Of a stretch of 21,699 bases of DNA, positions 1 to 7,493 are shown in pieces. How positions within the stretch are numbered: the stretch's first letter is position 1; each line of letters starts with the position of its first letter. The translations under genes and the position numbers were made by a program. A model generated the notes under the pieces. That model saw only the letters and a list, made by a program, of their open reading frames with translations. It searched no databases and was not told the DNA's origin. The DNA is taken from the IMG/VR virus record IMGVR_UViG_3300025892_000187, positions 1 through 21,699 of that record. One strand, 5' to 3'. The stretch is from a virus.

Positions 1-8
1 GATTTATA

Positions 9-17
9 ATATTTATA
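9..17 (+). promoter_or_regulatory. Candidate late promoter element ATATTTATA (fibre gene)
   Basis: The sequence shows the 9-mer ATATTTATA ending 32 nt before the start codon of the fibre gene. The same exact 9-mer lies in the leaders of the sheath, tube, tape-measure and 102-residue genes. Its core TATTTATA is the reverse complement of the T4 late -10 box TATAAATA. The promoter role is inferred from recurrence and position. The RNA start is unknown. Confidence 0.5.
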
Positions 18-49
18 TATGAACCTTTGGAAAGTGAAAAAGGAATAAT

Positions 50-3000
50 ATGGCAAACGAATTTATAGCAAGAAAAGGGCTTATAGCTCTAGATGATACT
101 CAAATCACAGGTAGTTTAGGTGTATCATCAACATTATCAATCCCTGGATTTACAAATGTATCTGCTTCATTAGCAGCAGCTAGTGAGGGAAGTGGTGATG
201 GTTTTCCTTTTACAGGAAGCGCAGGTATCTCAGGAAGTTTAGAACTTATAGGTTCAGGCTCAACATTATTTAACATTGTAGGTTCCGAAGGAACATTATT
301 CTCAATTACAGATTCCCTTTCGGGCTCACTTTTTGCAGTTAGTGATGTTTCTGGTTTACCAATTTTAGAGGTATTCTCAGACGATACCGTAAAAATAGGC
401 TCCTTTAATGATGAGGCAATCACAGTAAGTGGTTCGCATACTACTATTGGTGGAGTATTAGCAATTCCCGGATTTACAGATGTATCCGCCTCATTAGCAG
501 CAGCTACTGCGGGAGACATAACAGGTGTAACAGCTGGAGATGGATTAACAGGTGGTGGTACTTCAGGAACAGTTACTTTAAACGTTGTAGGGGGCACAGG
601 AATTACTGCAAATGCTAACGATATAGCAGTTGATGCTACTATAGCAACTGTAGTTCAGTTAAACGCTTCAAGCTCTGCACTCCAAAGTAACATAGACGCT
701 AAATCTAGTATTACTCAATTAAATGCTTCAAGCTCCGCACTCCAAAGCAACATTGACGCTAAAGCCAGCATTACCCAGTTAAATGCATCTAGCTCTGCAC
801 TCCAAAGTAACATTGACGGAAAACAAGCCACCTTAACTTTCGGTAAATTAAGTGGAAACGCTTTAAAATCAGAGGAAGCATTAACTACTAATGATGTCCT
901 ATTGATGGGTAGTAGCAATGTTAAAGGAAGGACATACGCAGAATTAAAATCCGATCTATCATTAAATCTTGTTGAAAACACAGCACTATCAACTTATACA
1001 GGTAATGGAGGTGCTTTAGACAATCAATATATCACAAATGGTGCAGGTTATACCACAAATACAGGCACAGTAGATACTTCAGGCACCCCAGTAGATAATG
1101 ATTTTGCTAAATTCACAGATGCTAATACAATTGAAGGCAGAAGCTACTCAGAGGTAAAAACCGATTTATCATTAAACAACGTAGAAAACACAGCCTTATC
1201 TACTTACACAGGCAACGGTGGTGCTTTAGACAACCAGTATATTACTAACGGCGCAGGTTATACCACAAACACAGGTACTGTAACATCTGTAGGGGGTACA
1301 GGTACCGTTAGTGGCCTTTCACTCTCAGGCACAGTAACTACTTCAGGTAACCTTACTTTAGGTGGTACAATTTCAATTTCTTCAACCAACATTACAGATG
1401 TAGACGCTTTTTCTCAATCTGGCACCTATGCTTCTTTAAGAGCTCAAGGTACCACAGCAGGAGATGTTGGTTTAGGAAACGTAACTAACGAGAGTAAAGC
1501 TACAATGTTTACCTCTCCCACATTCACGGGTACTGTAGCAATCCCTGGATTTAGTGATGTATCAGCTTCATTAGCAGCCGCTAGTGGAGGAGGAGGAGGT
1601 GACATAACCGCAGTAACCGCGGGCACTGGTTTAAGTGGAGGAGGAGCTTCAGGTGATGTAACCCTAAATGTTGAAGCCGCCCAATCTGGCATAACATCAT
1701 TAGGAACATTAACTGGTCTTGAAGTCCTCCAACCAAATACTTCTGCTAGTTTATTAGTAGGTGAATACAATGTTGGATTTGACATAGCTGGGGTTGATAC
1801 CTTCCAAATTACAGGTTCAGGACTTATAATTTCCGGAGCTGGAATGGATCAAAATCACCATAACATGTTAAAGATTGGTGATGTAGAATTAATAGATTTA
1901 AATACAGTGGGTTCTGTTAATGAATTTTTAATTCATAATGTTAATTCCTTTAAAATTACAAGTGGTAGTGATGGAGGAGATATAGCAAATGACGATGGTA
2001 GATTACTTGAACATAATGGTACTGATTTTAAAATATATAGAAATAATGCGGCCGTAATAACCTCTGATACAAATGGTGACATTACTCTTAATGGTAATAA
2101 TATATCATTTGTACCTACAGGAGATACACTTTTTAAAGCATTGAATGCTACCCCTAACTCTAATAGCCACCTTATATATACTACTGCAAATCCAAGCTCA
2201 AGTCCCCAAACCGCAAAATCAACAGCACTTAATACTTTATTCCCTTACTTAGGTGGTGCTATAACAGCATCTGATGTTAGTGCAAGTGGTAATGTTTATG
2301 CTACAGACTATTTTGACAATGGCACAAACATTTCATCAATCTATCAAGCTACTTTAACCTTTGGTAAATCAAGTGGCAACGCTTTAAAATCAGAGGAAGC
2401 ATTAACTACTAATGATATTTTACTAGCGGGAAGTACTAACATTAAAGGAAGGACATATGCAGAATTAAAATCCGATCTTTCCCTTAATAATGTAGAAAAC
2501 ACAGCCTTGTCTACCTACACAGGTAATGGTGGTGCTCTAGACAACCAATACATTACAAATGGTGCAGGTTATACCACAAACACGGGTACAGTAGATACAA
2601 CAGGTACAGTAAATGCTAATGAATTTGCTAGATTTGATGATTCTAATACATTAGAGGCTTTAACTGTAGCTGAAACAAAAACAGCTTTATCACTTAATAA
2701 TGTTGAAAACACCGCAATATCAACTTTTGCGGGCAGTTCAAATATTACAACAGTAGGCACCTTAGGTTCATTAACCACCACAGGTGATATTAGTGGTAAT
2801 GGATCTACTTTAAAAGTAAGTGAAATAGATACATCTGCAGGTTCTGCAGGTTCCGCAGGAGCAAAAGGAATTAATGCTGAAACTGTTACTTTTTATAGTG
2901 ACACAGTTATAGCAGGTTATGTATATTATTTGGGGGCAAGTGCATGGGCTTCTTCGGATGCCGATGCTGTATCAACTTCTAAAGGATTTATGGGAGTTGC

Positions 3001-3232
3001 AACTTCAACAAATTCTAACACAGGTATGGTAATACGTGGTATTGTTTACATGGGAGCCGACCCAGGGGGGTCAGTTGGAGATGTAGTTTATTTATCAACA
3101 GCCACAGGAAGGCTAACCACAGATATTAGTGGATTTACAACAGGTGATGTAGTTAGAATAATGGGGTATAAAGTAGGCACAAACTTAGTATTTTTCGATC
3201 CATCAAAGGATTGGATAGAATTAGATTCATAA
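50..3232 (+). CDS. Repetitive tail fibre-like structural protein
   Basis: This 1060-residue protein is dominated by Gly, Ser, Thr, Asn and Ala and is built of internal repeats, as is usual for phage fibres and adhesins. An IPGF-[TS]-[ND]-VSASLAAA unit occurs three times (about residues 31-44, 139-152 and 498-511). A 20-residue QLNASSSALQSNIDAK-type unit is repeated three times at 203-258. An 87-residue block at 260-346 recurs at 767-853, with a partial copy at 368-411. Two 'GDIT-x-VTAG-x-GL-x-GGG' segments, a motif common in phage fibres, follow IPGF units. The last ~140 residues lose the repeats and form a Gly/Val-rich beta-type region ending in a D-P-S-K-D-W tail. The start is supported by AAAAAGGA at 37-44, one of the few clear ribosome-binding sites here, and by the N-terminus MANEFIARKGL. 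Its likely role is host recognition or virion decoration. No catalytic motif, autoprotease or fibre chaperone domain was recognised. The fibre call rests on composition and context. Confidence 0.72.
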   Translation: MANEFIARKGLIALDDTQITGSLGVSSTLSIPGFTNVSASLAAASEGSGDGFPFTGSAGISGSLELIGSGSTLFNIVGSEGTLFSITDSLSGSLFAVSDVSGLPILEVFSDDTVKIGSFNDEAITVSGSHTTIGGVLAIPGFTDVSASLAAATAGDITGVTAGDGLTGGGTSGTVTLNVVGGTGITANANDIAVDATIATVVQLNASSSALQSNIDAKSSITQLNASSSALQSNIDAKASITQLNASSSALQSNIDGKQATLTFGKLSGNALKSEEALTTNDVLLMGSSNVKGRTYAELKSDLSLNLVENTALSTYTGNGGALDNQYITNGAGYTTNTGTVDTSGTPVDNDFAKFTDANTIEGRSYSEVKTDLSLNNVENTALSTYTGNGGALDNQYITNGAGYTTNTGTVTSVGGTGTVSGLSLSGTVTTSGNLTLGGTISISSTNITDVDAFSQSGTYASLRAQGTTAGDVGLGNVTNESKATMFTSPTFTGTVAIPGFSDVSASLAAASGGGGGDITAVTAGTGLSGGGASGDVTLNVEAAQSGITSLGTLTGLEVLQPNTSASLLVGEYNVGFDIAGVDTFQITGSGLIISGAGMDQNHHNMLKIGDVELIDLNTVGSVNEFLIHNVNSFKITSGSDGGDIANDDGRLLEHNGTDFKIYRNNAAVITSDTNGDITLNGNNISFVPTGDTLFKALNATPNSNSHLIYTTANPSSSPQTAKSTALNTLFPYLGGAITASDVSASGNVYATDYFDNGTNISSIYQATLTFGKSSGNALKSEEALTTNDILLAGSTNIKGRTYAELKSDLSLNNVENTALSTYTGNGGALDNQYITNGAGYTTNTGTVDTTGTVNANEFARFDDSNTLEALTVAETKTALSLNNVENTAISTFAGSSNITTVGTLGSLTTTGDISGNGSTLKVSEIDTSAGSAGSAGAKGINAETVTFYSDTVIAGYVYYLGASAWASSDADAVSTSKGFMGVATSTNSNTGMVIRGIVYMGADPGGSVGDVVYLSTATGRLTTDISGFTTGDVVRIMGYKVGTNLVFFDPSKDWIELDS
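656..823 (+). repeat. Three tandem 60-nt units inside the fibre gene
   Basis: Units begin at 656, 716 and 776 (the last shortened to 48 nt). Each encodes QLNASSSALQSNIDAK followed by a short SIT-type linker. The copies differ mainly at synonymous positions, for example GCT versus GCC and AGT versus AGC. This suggests an old tandem duplication kept under protein-level selection. The spacing of Leu, Ala and Ile is compatible with a short helical or coiled-coil stalk segment. Confidence 0.85.
827..1087 (+). repeat. 87-codon repeat block, copy 1 (fibre gene)
   Basis: This block encodes a segment running from ATLTFGK through LKSEEALTTND, GRTYAELKSDLSLN and NGAGYTTNTGTV. It is matched almost residue for residue by the block at 2348-2608, and its second half by 1151-1282. 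The DNA copies have many silent differences but share runs such as AACGCTTTAAAATCAGAGGA. Confidence 0.85.
1151..1282 (+). repeat. Partial copy of the 87-codon repeat (fibre gene)
   Basis: This 44-codon segment runs from EVKTDLSLNNVENTAL to NGAGYTTNTGTV and matches the second half of the blocks at 827-1087 and 2348-2608. It lies directly downstream of the first copy, so the order is full block, ~60-nt spacer, half block. Confidence 0.82.
2348..2608 (+). repeat. 87-codon repeat block, copy 2 (fibre gene)
   Basis: This is the second full copy of the block at 827-1087, placed about 1.3 kb downstream and in frame. Protein differences are few and conservative (for example VLLMGSSNVK versus ILLAGSTNIK). 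A diverged half copy follows at about 2680-2730 (SLNNVENTAISTFAG). Confidence 0.85.
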
Positions 3233-4089
3233 TGGGACAAATTTCAGGAGTATCAACAGCAGATTTAAATAATGTAGATGGATTTTTCACTACGCAAGGT
3301 GGTGGTGGTGGCACTCCTACAGCAACCCCCCAAACCGCTAGTATAGCAGCAACCCAATATACAAACCAAACACTAACTATATCAAATACCGCTTCATATA
3401 CCGATGGAGGTGTAAATTTAGCTGTATTTTGTGAAATTAAATCTGGTAGTGTTTTAGTAATCCCTAATACATCCATGTCTTATGACCAAACAAATGGGAA
3501 ATTAACATGGGTAGATGAGGGAACTGAAGGTACCCGTACATTCTCCCTTAAGGTACAAGACTTTGGATATGCATCAAGTTCACAAATAACAGGCACATAT
3601 ACTAGAGGGAATGACGCAAGAACTTATTGGAGATACCATTTACATGGAACAGGTGGCCACACGTATACTAAAGACCTAAGATTTTACGATGATGTATACA
3701 GTAATAGAGCTAGTGCAAATGAATATCCTCCAAACATGACTGCTAATAATGCACCTTCTCCATATGTAGCTGACGCTAATTATGCATTTCAGGGTATTAA
3801 TAGTACTTATGCGCCCTTCAAAGCATTTGATTCCGATGCGAATACAGGTTGGTGGAACTTAGGTACTCACACTAATCAGTATAATGATTATCTTACACTT
3901 TATGTTGGAACTACCCCAATAACAGTATTAAGTGCGGGAATAAGACTTAACTCTAGTTATAATGGGGGATCTGATTTAACTATTTCTATAGAAGGAGCTA
4001 ATAGTGAAGATTTTACTCAAGATTACCTTATATTAGTTAGTAGCCAATCAAAATCAACATCAACAGATCAACTTGACATAACAATTTAA
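3232..4089 (+). CDS. Virion adhesin-like protein with discoidin (F5/8 type C)-like C-terminus
   Basis: The protein is 285 residues from the ATG at 3232, which overlaps the fibre stop codon as TAATG, so the two genes are probably translationally coupled. An in-frame TTG at 3211 would add seven residues, but the coupled ATG is preferred. The N-terminus MGQISGVSTADLNNVDGFF is followed by a five-Gly linker and a Thr/Ser-rich beta-type region (about 30-125) that could be an Ig-like fold. From about residue 184 the pattern 'AFQGINST..PFKAFDSD..TGWWNLG' followed by regularly spaced beta strands resembles discoidin or F5/8 type C carbohydrate-binding domains found on phage tails. The likely role is binding of a surface glycan as a fibre or tail accessory. 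The discoidin assignment is from pattern recognition and needs a profile search. Nothing enzymatic is visible. Confidence 0.6.
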   Translation: MGQISGVSTADLNNVDGFFTTQGGGGGTPTATPQTASIAATQYTNQTLTISNTASYTDGGVNLAVFCEIKSGSVLVIPNTSMSYDQTNGKLTWVDEGTEGTRTFSLKVQDFGYASSSQITGTYTRGNDARTYWRYHLHGTGGHTYTKDLRFYDDVYSNRASANEYPPNMTANNAPSPYVADANYAFQGINSTYAPFKAFDSDANTGWWNLGTHTNQYNDYLTLYVGTTPITVLSAGIRLNSSYNGGSDLTISIEGANSEDFTQDYLILVSSQSKSTSTDQLDITI

Positions 4090-4097
4090 ATATAAAA

Positions 4098-4307
4098 ATG
4101 GAAGAACAATGTAAACTTATCATCTTATCATACGCAGATGAACAAATGCAGCGTAATGCTGCTTTAACAGGAGAAAATAAAGTATGGGTTAATACTGTAC
4201 TTACATTAATACGGGATGAATACCATAATCAAGTTAATAGTGGTGCTACTGAATTTATTCTCCCAAGTAGTATATCTAATCAATTAGACTCTACAAAGCC
4301 CTATTAA
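4098..4307 (+). CDS. Small hypothetical protein (69 residues)
   Basis: This short ORF starts 8 nt after the adhesin-like gene with an A-rich leader (TAAATATAAAA) and no Shine-Dalgarno sequence. The product is soluble, mostly helical by composition, and has one Cys near the N-terminus (MEEQCKLIILSYADEQMQ). A central KVWVNTVLTLIRDEYHNQV segment looks amphipathic. I do not recognise the family. Close spacing suggests co-transcription with the fibre genes, so it may be a virion component or an assembly helper, but nothing in the sequence decides this. Confidence 0.6.
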   Translation: MEEQCKLIILSYADEQMQRNAALTGENKVWVNTVLTLIRDEYHNQVNSGATEFILPSSISNQLDSTKPY

Positions 4308-4331
4308 ATCTTTTGGTTCTTTAAAAATTAC

Positions 4332-4356
4332 TACATACGTATATCCAAACATACAA
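4332..4356 (+). promoter_or_regulatory. Promoter/operator-like element, class 2, copy 1
   Basis: The element reads TACATACGTATAT at its 5' end and CCAAACATACAA at its 3' end, and lies 37 nt upstream of the ATG at 4369. The copy at 7458-7482, 36 nt upstream of another ATG, differs at only three of 25 positions. The left part is a near-palindrome (TACATACGTA). No ATATTTATA motif is present in this gap, so this looks like a different promoter class or a regulator site. Function is inferred. Confidence 0.5.
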
Positions 4357-4368
4357 AATTAAAAAGTT

Positions 4369-4635
4369 ATGGCTGTTAAAAAATCAAAAACTTCAAAACT
4401 TGCAACTGAAGAAGTTGTAGAACTTAATGAACTTCGTACTAAAACAAGTGAACTTACTTTCCAAAGAGGACAAATGGGTATTGCTGAAGACAATATTAAA
4501 AGGCAATTAAATCAACTTGCTGAGCAATTTAATGAATTATATACTAAAGAAAATGAAATTTCATCAAAATTGTTCGAAAAATATGGTAAAGGTTCTGTTA
4601 ATTTAGAAGAGGGTACTTTTACGGTTGAAGAATAA
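4369..4635 (+). CDS. Small coiled-coil protein (88 residues)
   Basis: The protein has a basic N-terminus (MAVKKSKTSK), then a long charged helix from about residue 14 to 72 with heptad-like Leu/Ile spacing (ELNELRTKTSEL, IKRQLNQLAEQFNELY), and ends in a short acidic stretch. This predicts a coiled coil. The family is not recognised. It sits alone between the fibre cluster and the sheath, behind a promoter-like element shared only with the gp26-like gene. It may therefore belong to the same expression class and act as a scaffold, chaperone or small regulator. This is inference. The leader has no clear Shine-Dalgarno sequence. Confidence 0.65.
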   Translation: MAVKKSKTSKLATEEVVELNELRTKTSELTFQRGQMGIAEDNIKRQLNQLAEQFNELYTKENEISSKLFEKYGKGSVNLEEGTFTVEE

Positions 4636-4713
4636 TTCTTTTATTAAGGTTTAATATTTTTCTAGATATTTATTATTAGCTTTCACTTTGTTCATGTTTT
4701 GACAAAGGAACCC

Positions 4714-4722
4714 ATATTTATA
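4714..4722 (+). promoter_or_regulatory. Candidate late promoter element ATATTTATA (sheath gene)
   Basis: An exact ATATTTATA lies in the 112-nt gap before the sheath gene and ends 25 nt before its ATG. A near match (ATATTTATT) lies earlier in the same gap at 4666-4674. Role inferred from the five-copy pattern. Confidence 0.55.
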
Positions 4723-4747
4723 TACAACACAAATAATCTAGAAGATA

Positions 4748-6883
4748 ATGGCCGAACAAATAGTATCACCGGGAGTATTTCAAAGAGAAACCGACCAGTC
4801 ATTTATAACACCTGCTCCCGTAGAAGTAGGTGCTGCAATCGTTGGTCCAACAGTAAAAGGACCCATTGAACAACCAACTGTAGTCACTTCATTTGCTGAC
4901 TACAAAGACAAATTTGGAACAACCTTTGTTTCTGGTTCTGATAATTTAGAATTTTTTACTTCTATTGCAGTACAAAAGTATTTTGCTAATGGAGGTAATA
5001 GCATGTTAGTTACTAGAGTAGTTTCAGGTTCTGGAACTGCATGGGACTATGCAACAAGTACGAACATAAGTTCAAATCAAGGGGCATCTTCAGGATTTGC
5101 TAGTGGCTCATTAGTATTTGTTAATAATTTCTTCCAAGACGAAGGAGATGAATTACAAGTAACTGTTGGCAGTACTGAATTTAGATTCATTGCTTCAGAC
5201 CCCAATGAAATTCCTGCAGATAACTCACCTTTATTCTTTGTTTCTACTGGTTCAAATAATGCAACATCAATTGATAACTTAGTATCTAAAATTGGTACTT
5301 CAAATGCATTAGGTGCTGGAATCACAGTTAATGATGGCACAACATTCTTAGGAATATCAGCTTCTAATGCGGGTACAGTTGGTAATTTAATTACTATAGA
5401 AACTGGTTCTGGTGGTAGCATTTCAACAGATGTATTAACCTTATCAGGTGGTACTGATGGTGCAGGAAATATAACATTTACTTTAAAAACTTTAGGTGAA
5501 GGTATTGTTCTTAATAACTCAACAGGTGCTACAGATGCTGGTGCTCAATATTCAGATGGATCATTACAATCAGGATCTAAAGATAACTTAAGATATGAAA
5601 TTAGTGGGGTAAACACCAATACAGGAACATTTAATGTTTCTATTAGAAGGGGTGATGATAACACTAACAACAAAATTATTTTAGAAACATTTATAGGATG
5701 TAGTTTAGACCCTAAATCAGATAACTATATAGCAAAAGTAATTGGTGATCAATACACTTCAGCAACTGAATATGAAGGCCAAACTGTTGTTAGAGTTAAC
5801 GGTGATTATCCAAATAGATCTAGATTTGTAAGAGTATCATCTGTAACTCTACAAACACCTGATTATTTGCGTGTAGATGGAGAAGTCGGATCCGACTCTA
5901 ATGGAGTATCTTACTCACAACGTTTACCAAATGTACAAAGTGGATCCTTCCACGGTGCTACTGGTACTAATATCCCTGCGAGTGAAGCATTATTAACTTT
6001 TGAAAATATTTCTCCTACTAATTCTCAAGGATTAGTAGCTAGTGATTACACAACAACTTTAAATATCCTTAAAAACGCAGACGAATACAGATTTGCTACT
6101 ATTACTATCCCTGGAATGTATGATCAGAACTATGCAAGTGCTGTAGCTTCATGTATTGAATTATGTGAAGGAAGAGGAGACACATTCTTTATTACAGATT
6201 TAGTAGCTTACAATGCTTCTATAAGTGATGTAACAACAGAATCAGGAACTTTAAATACTAATTTTGCTGGTACTTACTGGCCTTGGGTTCAAGTTCCATC
6301 TACTGAATTAAGTAGAAACGTTTGGGTTCCTGCTTCAACAGTAATGCAGGGTGTATATGCAGCAAATGACAGAATAGCAGCTCCATGGTTTGCACCAGCA
6401 GGCTTAAATAGAGGTGGATTACCTGTAGTAAGAACTGAATTTAAACTAACCCAAGCATTAAGAGATACTTTATATGATAATAGAGTAAACCCACTTGCAA
6501 CTTTCCCTAAAGTTGGACCTGTTGCTTATGGGCAAAAAACATTACAGAAAAAAGCAAGTGCTTTAGATCGTATTAATGTTAGAAGATTATTAATTTCCCT
6601 TAAAAACTTTATAGGTGACACTTCTAAAAATTTAGTATTTGAACAAAATACAACTGTAACAAGAAATAAATTCTTAAACGCAGTTAACCCATTTTTAGAA
6701 TCAGTACAGCAGAGACAAGGTTTATATGCCTTTAGAGTTGTTATGGATGAAACTAATAACACCGCTGAAGCAATTGATAGAAACCAATTAGTTGGTCAGA
6801 TATTTATCCAACCCACTAAAACTGCTGAATTTATAGTCTTAGACTACACTATCCAACCAACAGGTGCAACATTTAACGACTAA
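4748..6883 (+). CDS. Contractile tail sheath protein (T4 gp18 family)
   Basis: At 711 residues this is slightly longer than T4 gp18 (659). The N-terminus 'SPGVFQRETDQS' followed by 'VGAAIVGPTVKGP' and 'VVTSFADYKDKFG' is the characteristic opening of myovirus sheath subunits. The C-terminal ~90 residues (DRINVRRLLISLKN, NPFLESVQQRQGL, AIDRNQLVGQIFIQPTKTAEFIVLDYTI in segments) match the conserved sheath C-terminal domain that forms the inter-subunit mesh around the tube. The Gly/Ser/Thr-rich region at about 100-290 is probably the surface-exposed variable insertion. The product polymerises around the tail tube and contracts on infection. The leader contains AGAAG just before the ATG, and the gene is preceded by ATATTTATA. 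The tube gene follows after 40 nt. Confidence 0.93.
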   Translation: MAEQIVSPGVFQRETDQSFITPAPVEVGAAIVGPTVKGPIEQPTVVTSFADYKDKFGTTFVSGSDNLEFFTSIAVQKYFANGGNSMLVTRVVSGSGTAWDYATSTNISSNQGASSGFASGSLVFVNNFFQDEGDELQVTVGSTEFRFIASDPNEIPADNSPLFFVSTGSNNATSIDNLVSKIGTSNALGAGITVNDGTTFLGISASNAGTVGNLITIETGSGGSISTDVLTLSGGTDGAGNITFTLKTLGEGIVLNNSTGATDAGAQYSDGSLQSGSKDNLRYEISGVNTNTGTFNVSIRRGDDNTNNKIILETFIGCSLDPKSDNYIAKVIGDQYTSATEYEGQTVVRVNGDYPNRSRFVRVSSVTLQTPDYLRVDGEVGSDSNGVSYSQRLPNVQSGSFHGATGTNIPASEALLTFENISPTNSQGLVASDYTTTLNILKNADEYRFATITIPGMYDQNYASAVASCIELCEGRGDTFFITDLVAYNASISDVTTESGTLNTNFAGTYWPWVQVPSTELSRNVWVPASTVMQGVYAANDRIAAPWFAPAGLNRGGLPVVRTEFKLTQALRDTLYDNRVNPLATFPKVGPVAYGQKTLQKKASALDRINVRRLLISLKNFIGDTSKNLVFEQNTTVTRNKFLNAVNPFLESVQQRQGLYAFRVVMDETNNTAEAIDRNQLVGQIFIQPTKTAEFIVLDYTIQPTGATFND

Positions 6884-6898
6884 AAATTTAGCTTTAAT

Positions 6899-6907
6899 AT
6901 ATTTATA
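6899..6907 (+). promoter_or_regulatory. Candidate late promoter element ATATTTATA (tube gene)
   Basis: An exact ATATTTATA ends 16 nt before the tube ATG. It is followed by ACAAAACAA, the same 9 nt that follow the copy at 10377-10385. A separate promoter for the tube would let it be made in excess of the sheath. Role inferred. Confidence 0.55.
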
Positions 6908-6923
6908 ACAAAACAACACGACA

Positions 6924-7409
6924 ATGGCAATATTAAGTTCAGCAGATATGTTCTATACAGCTTACGAACCTAAGCTGCAAAATAGATTTATATTTTACAT
7001 CGATGGTATACCCGCTTATCTCATTAAAACCGCAGATAAACCAAAGTATACCGCAGAAGAAGTGGTTCTCGACCATATCAATGTAAAAAGAAAAGTAAAG
7101 GGTAAATCCGATTGGTCTCCAATTACTTGTACATTATACGATCCTGTAACACCTTCAGGAGCACAAGCAGTGATGGAATGGGTTCGTTTACATCACGAGT
7201 CAGTAACTGGTAGAGATGGATATTCTGATTTTTATAAAAAAGATATTAGATTTAATACTTTAGGACCTGTTGGTGATGTTGTTGAAGAATGGATCTGTAA
7301 GGGTGCTTATGTTACTAATGCAGAATTTGGATCAGGTGACTGGACTTCATCTACCCCAATGGAAATAAGCTTAACAATTGCTATGGATTATGCAATCTTA
7401 AATTACTAA
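6924..7409 (+). CDS. Tail tube protein (T4 gp19 family)
   Basis: The protein is 161 residues, almost the length of T4 gp19 (163). It shows the family pattern: an N-terminal 'YEPKLQNRFIFYIDGIPAYLIKTADKP' region (here in pieces), a central 'WSPITCTLYDPVTPSGAQAV' segment and a C-terminal beta segment ending in MDYAILNY. It forms the inner hexameric-ring tube, through which DNA passes, inside the sheath encoded just upstream. The leader is A/C-rich with no Shine-Dalgarno sequence. A strong intrinsic terminator follows 21 nt after the stop codon, so the sheath-tube unit ends here. Confidence 0.93.
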   Translation: MAILSSADMFYTAYEPKLQNRFIFYIDGIPAYLIKTADKPKYTAEEVVLDHINVKRKVKGKSDWSPITCTLYDPVTPSGAQAVMEWVRLHHESVTGRDGYSDFYKKDIRFNTLGPVGDVVEEWICKGAYVTNAEFGSGDWTSSTPMEISLTIAMDYAILNY

Positions 7410-7430
7410 GATTTTTAACATAAATAAATT

Positions 7431-7458
7431 AAGAGGTGCGCAAGCACCTCTTTTTTTT
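7431..7458 (+). terminator. Intrinsic (rho-independent) terminator after the tube gene
   Basis: A perfect 9-bp stem AAGAGGTGC / GCACCTCTT encloses a GCAA (GNRA-type) tetraloop. The eight consecutive T residues at 7451-7458 begin inside the 3' arm. It separates the sheath-tube transcription unit from the gp26-like gene, which has its own promoter-like element immediately after. Confidence 0.92.
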
Positions 7459-7482
7459 ACATATGTATATGCAAACATATAA
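7458..7482 (+). promoter_or_regulatory. Promoter/operator-like element, class 2, copy 2
   Basis: The element starts on the last T of the terminator run with the perfect palindrome TACATATGTA and ends in GCAAACATATAA. It is 36 nt before the ATG of the gp26-like gene and matches 22 of 25 positions of the element at 4332-4356. Its position just after a terminator strongly suggests a new transcription start. The protein or sigma factor that reads it is unknown. Confidence 0.58.
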
Positions 7483-7493
7483 TAAGTTATAAT

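Noticed and set aside
3211-3231. TTG start for the discoidin-like gene
   Set aside because: The ATG at 3232 overlaps the previous stop as TAATG, as in other gene pairs here, and gives a natural MGQISG N-terminus.
100-3476. Several long minus-strand ORFs opposite the fibre gene
   Set aside because: They mirror the repetitive Ser/Thr/Ala-rich coding strand, have low-complexity Pro/Val/Ser products and no plausible starts or leaders. They are shadows.
4642-4662. Possible terminator TATTAA-GGT-TTAATA followed by T residues
   Set aside because: The stem is six A-T pairs only, too weak to call in an AT-rich gap.
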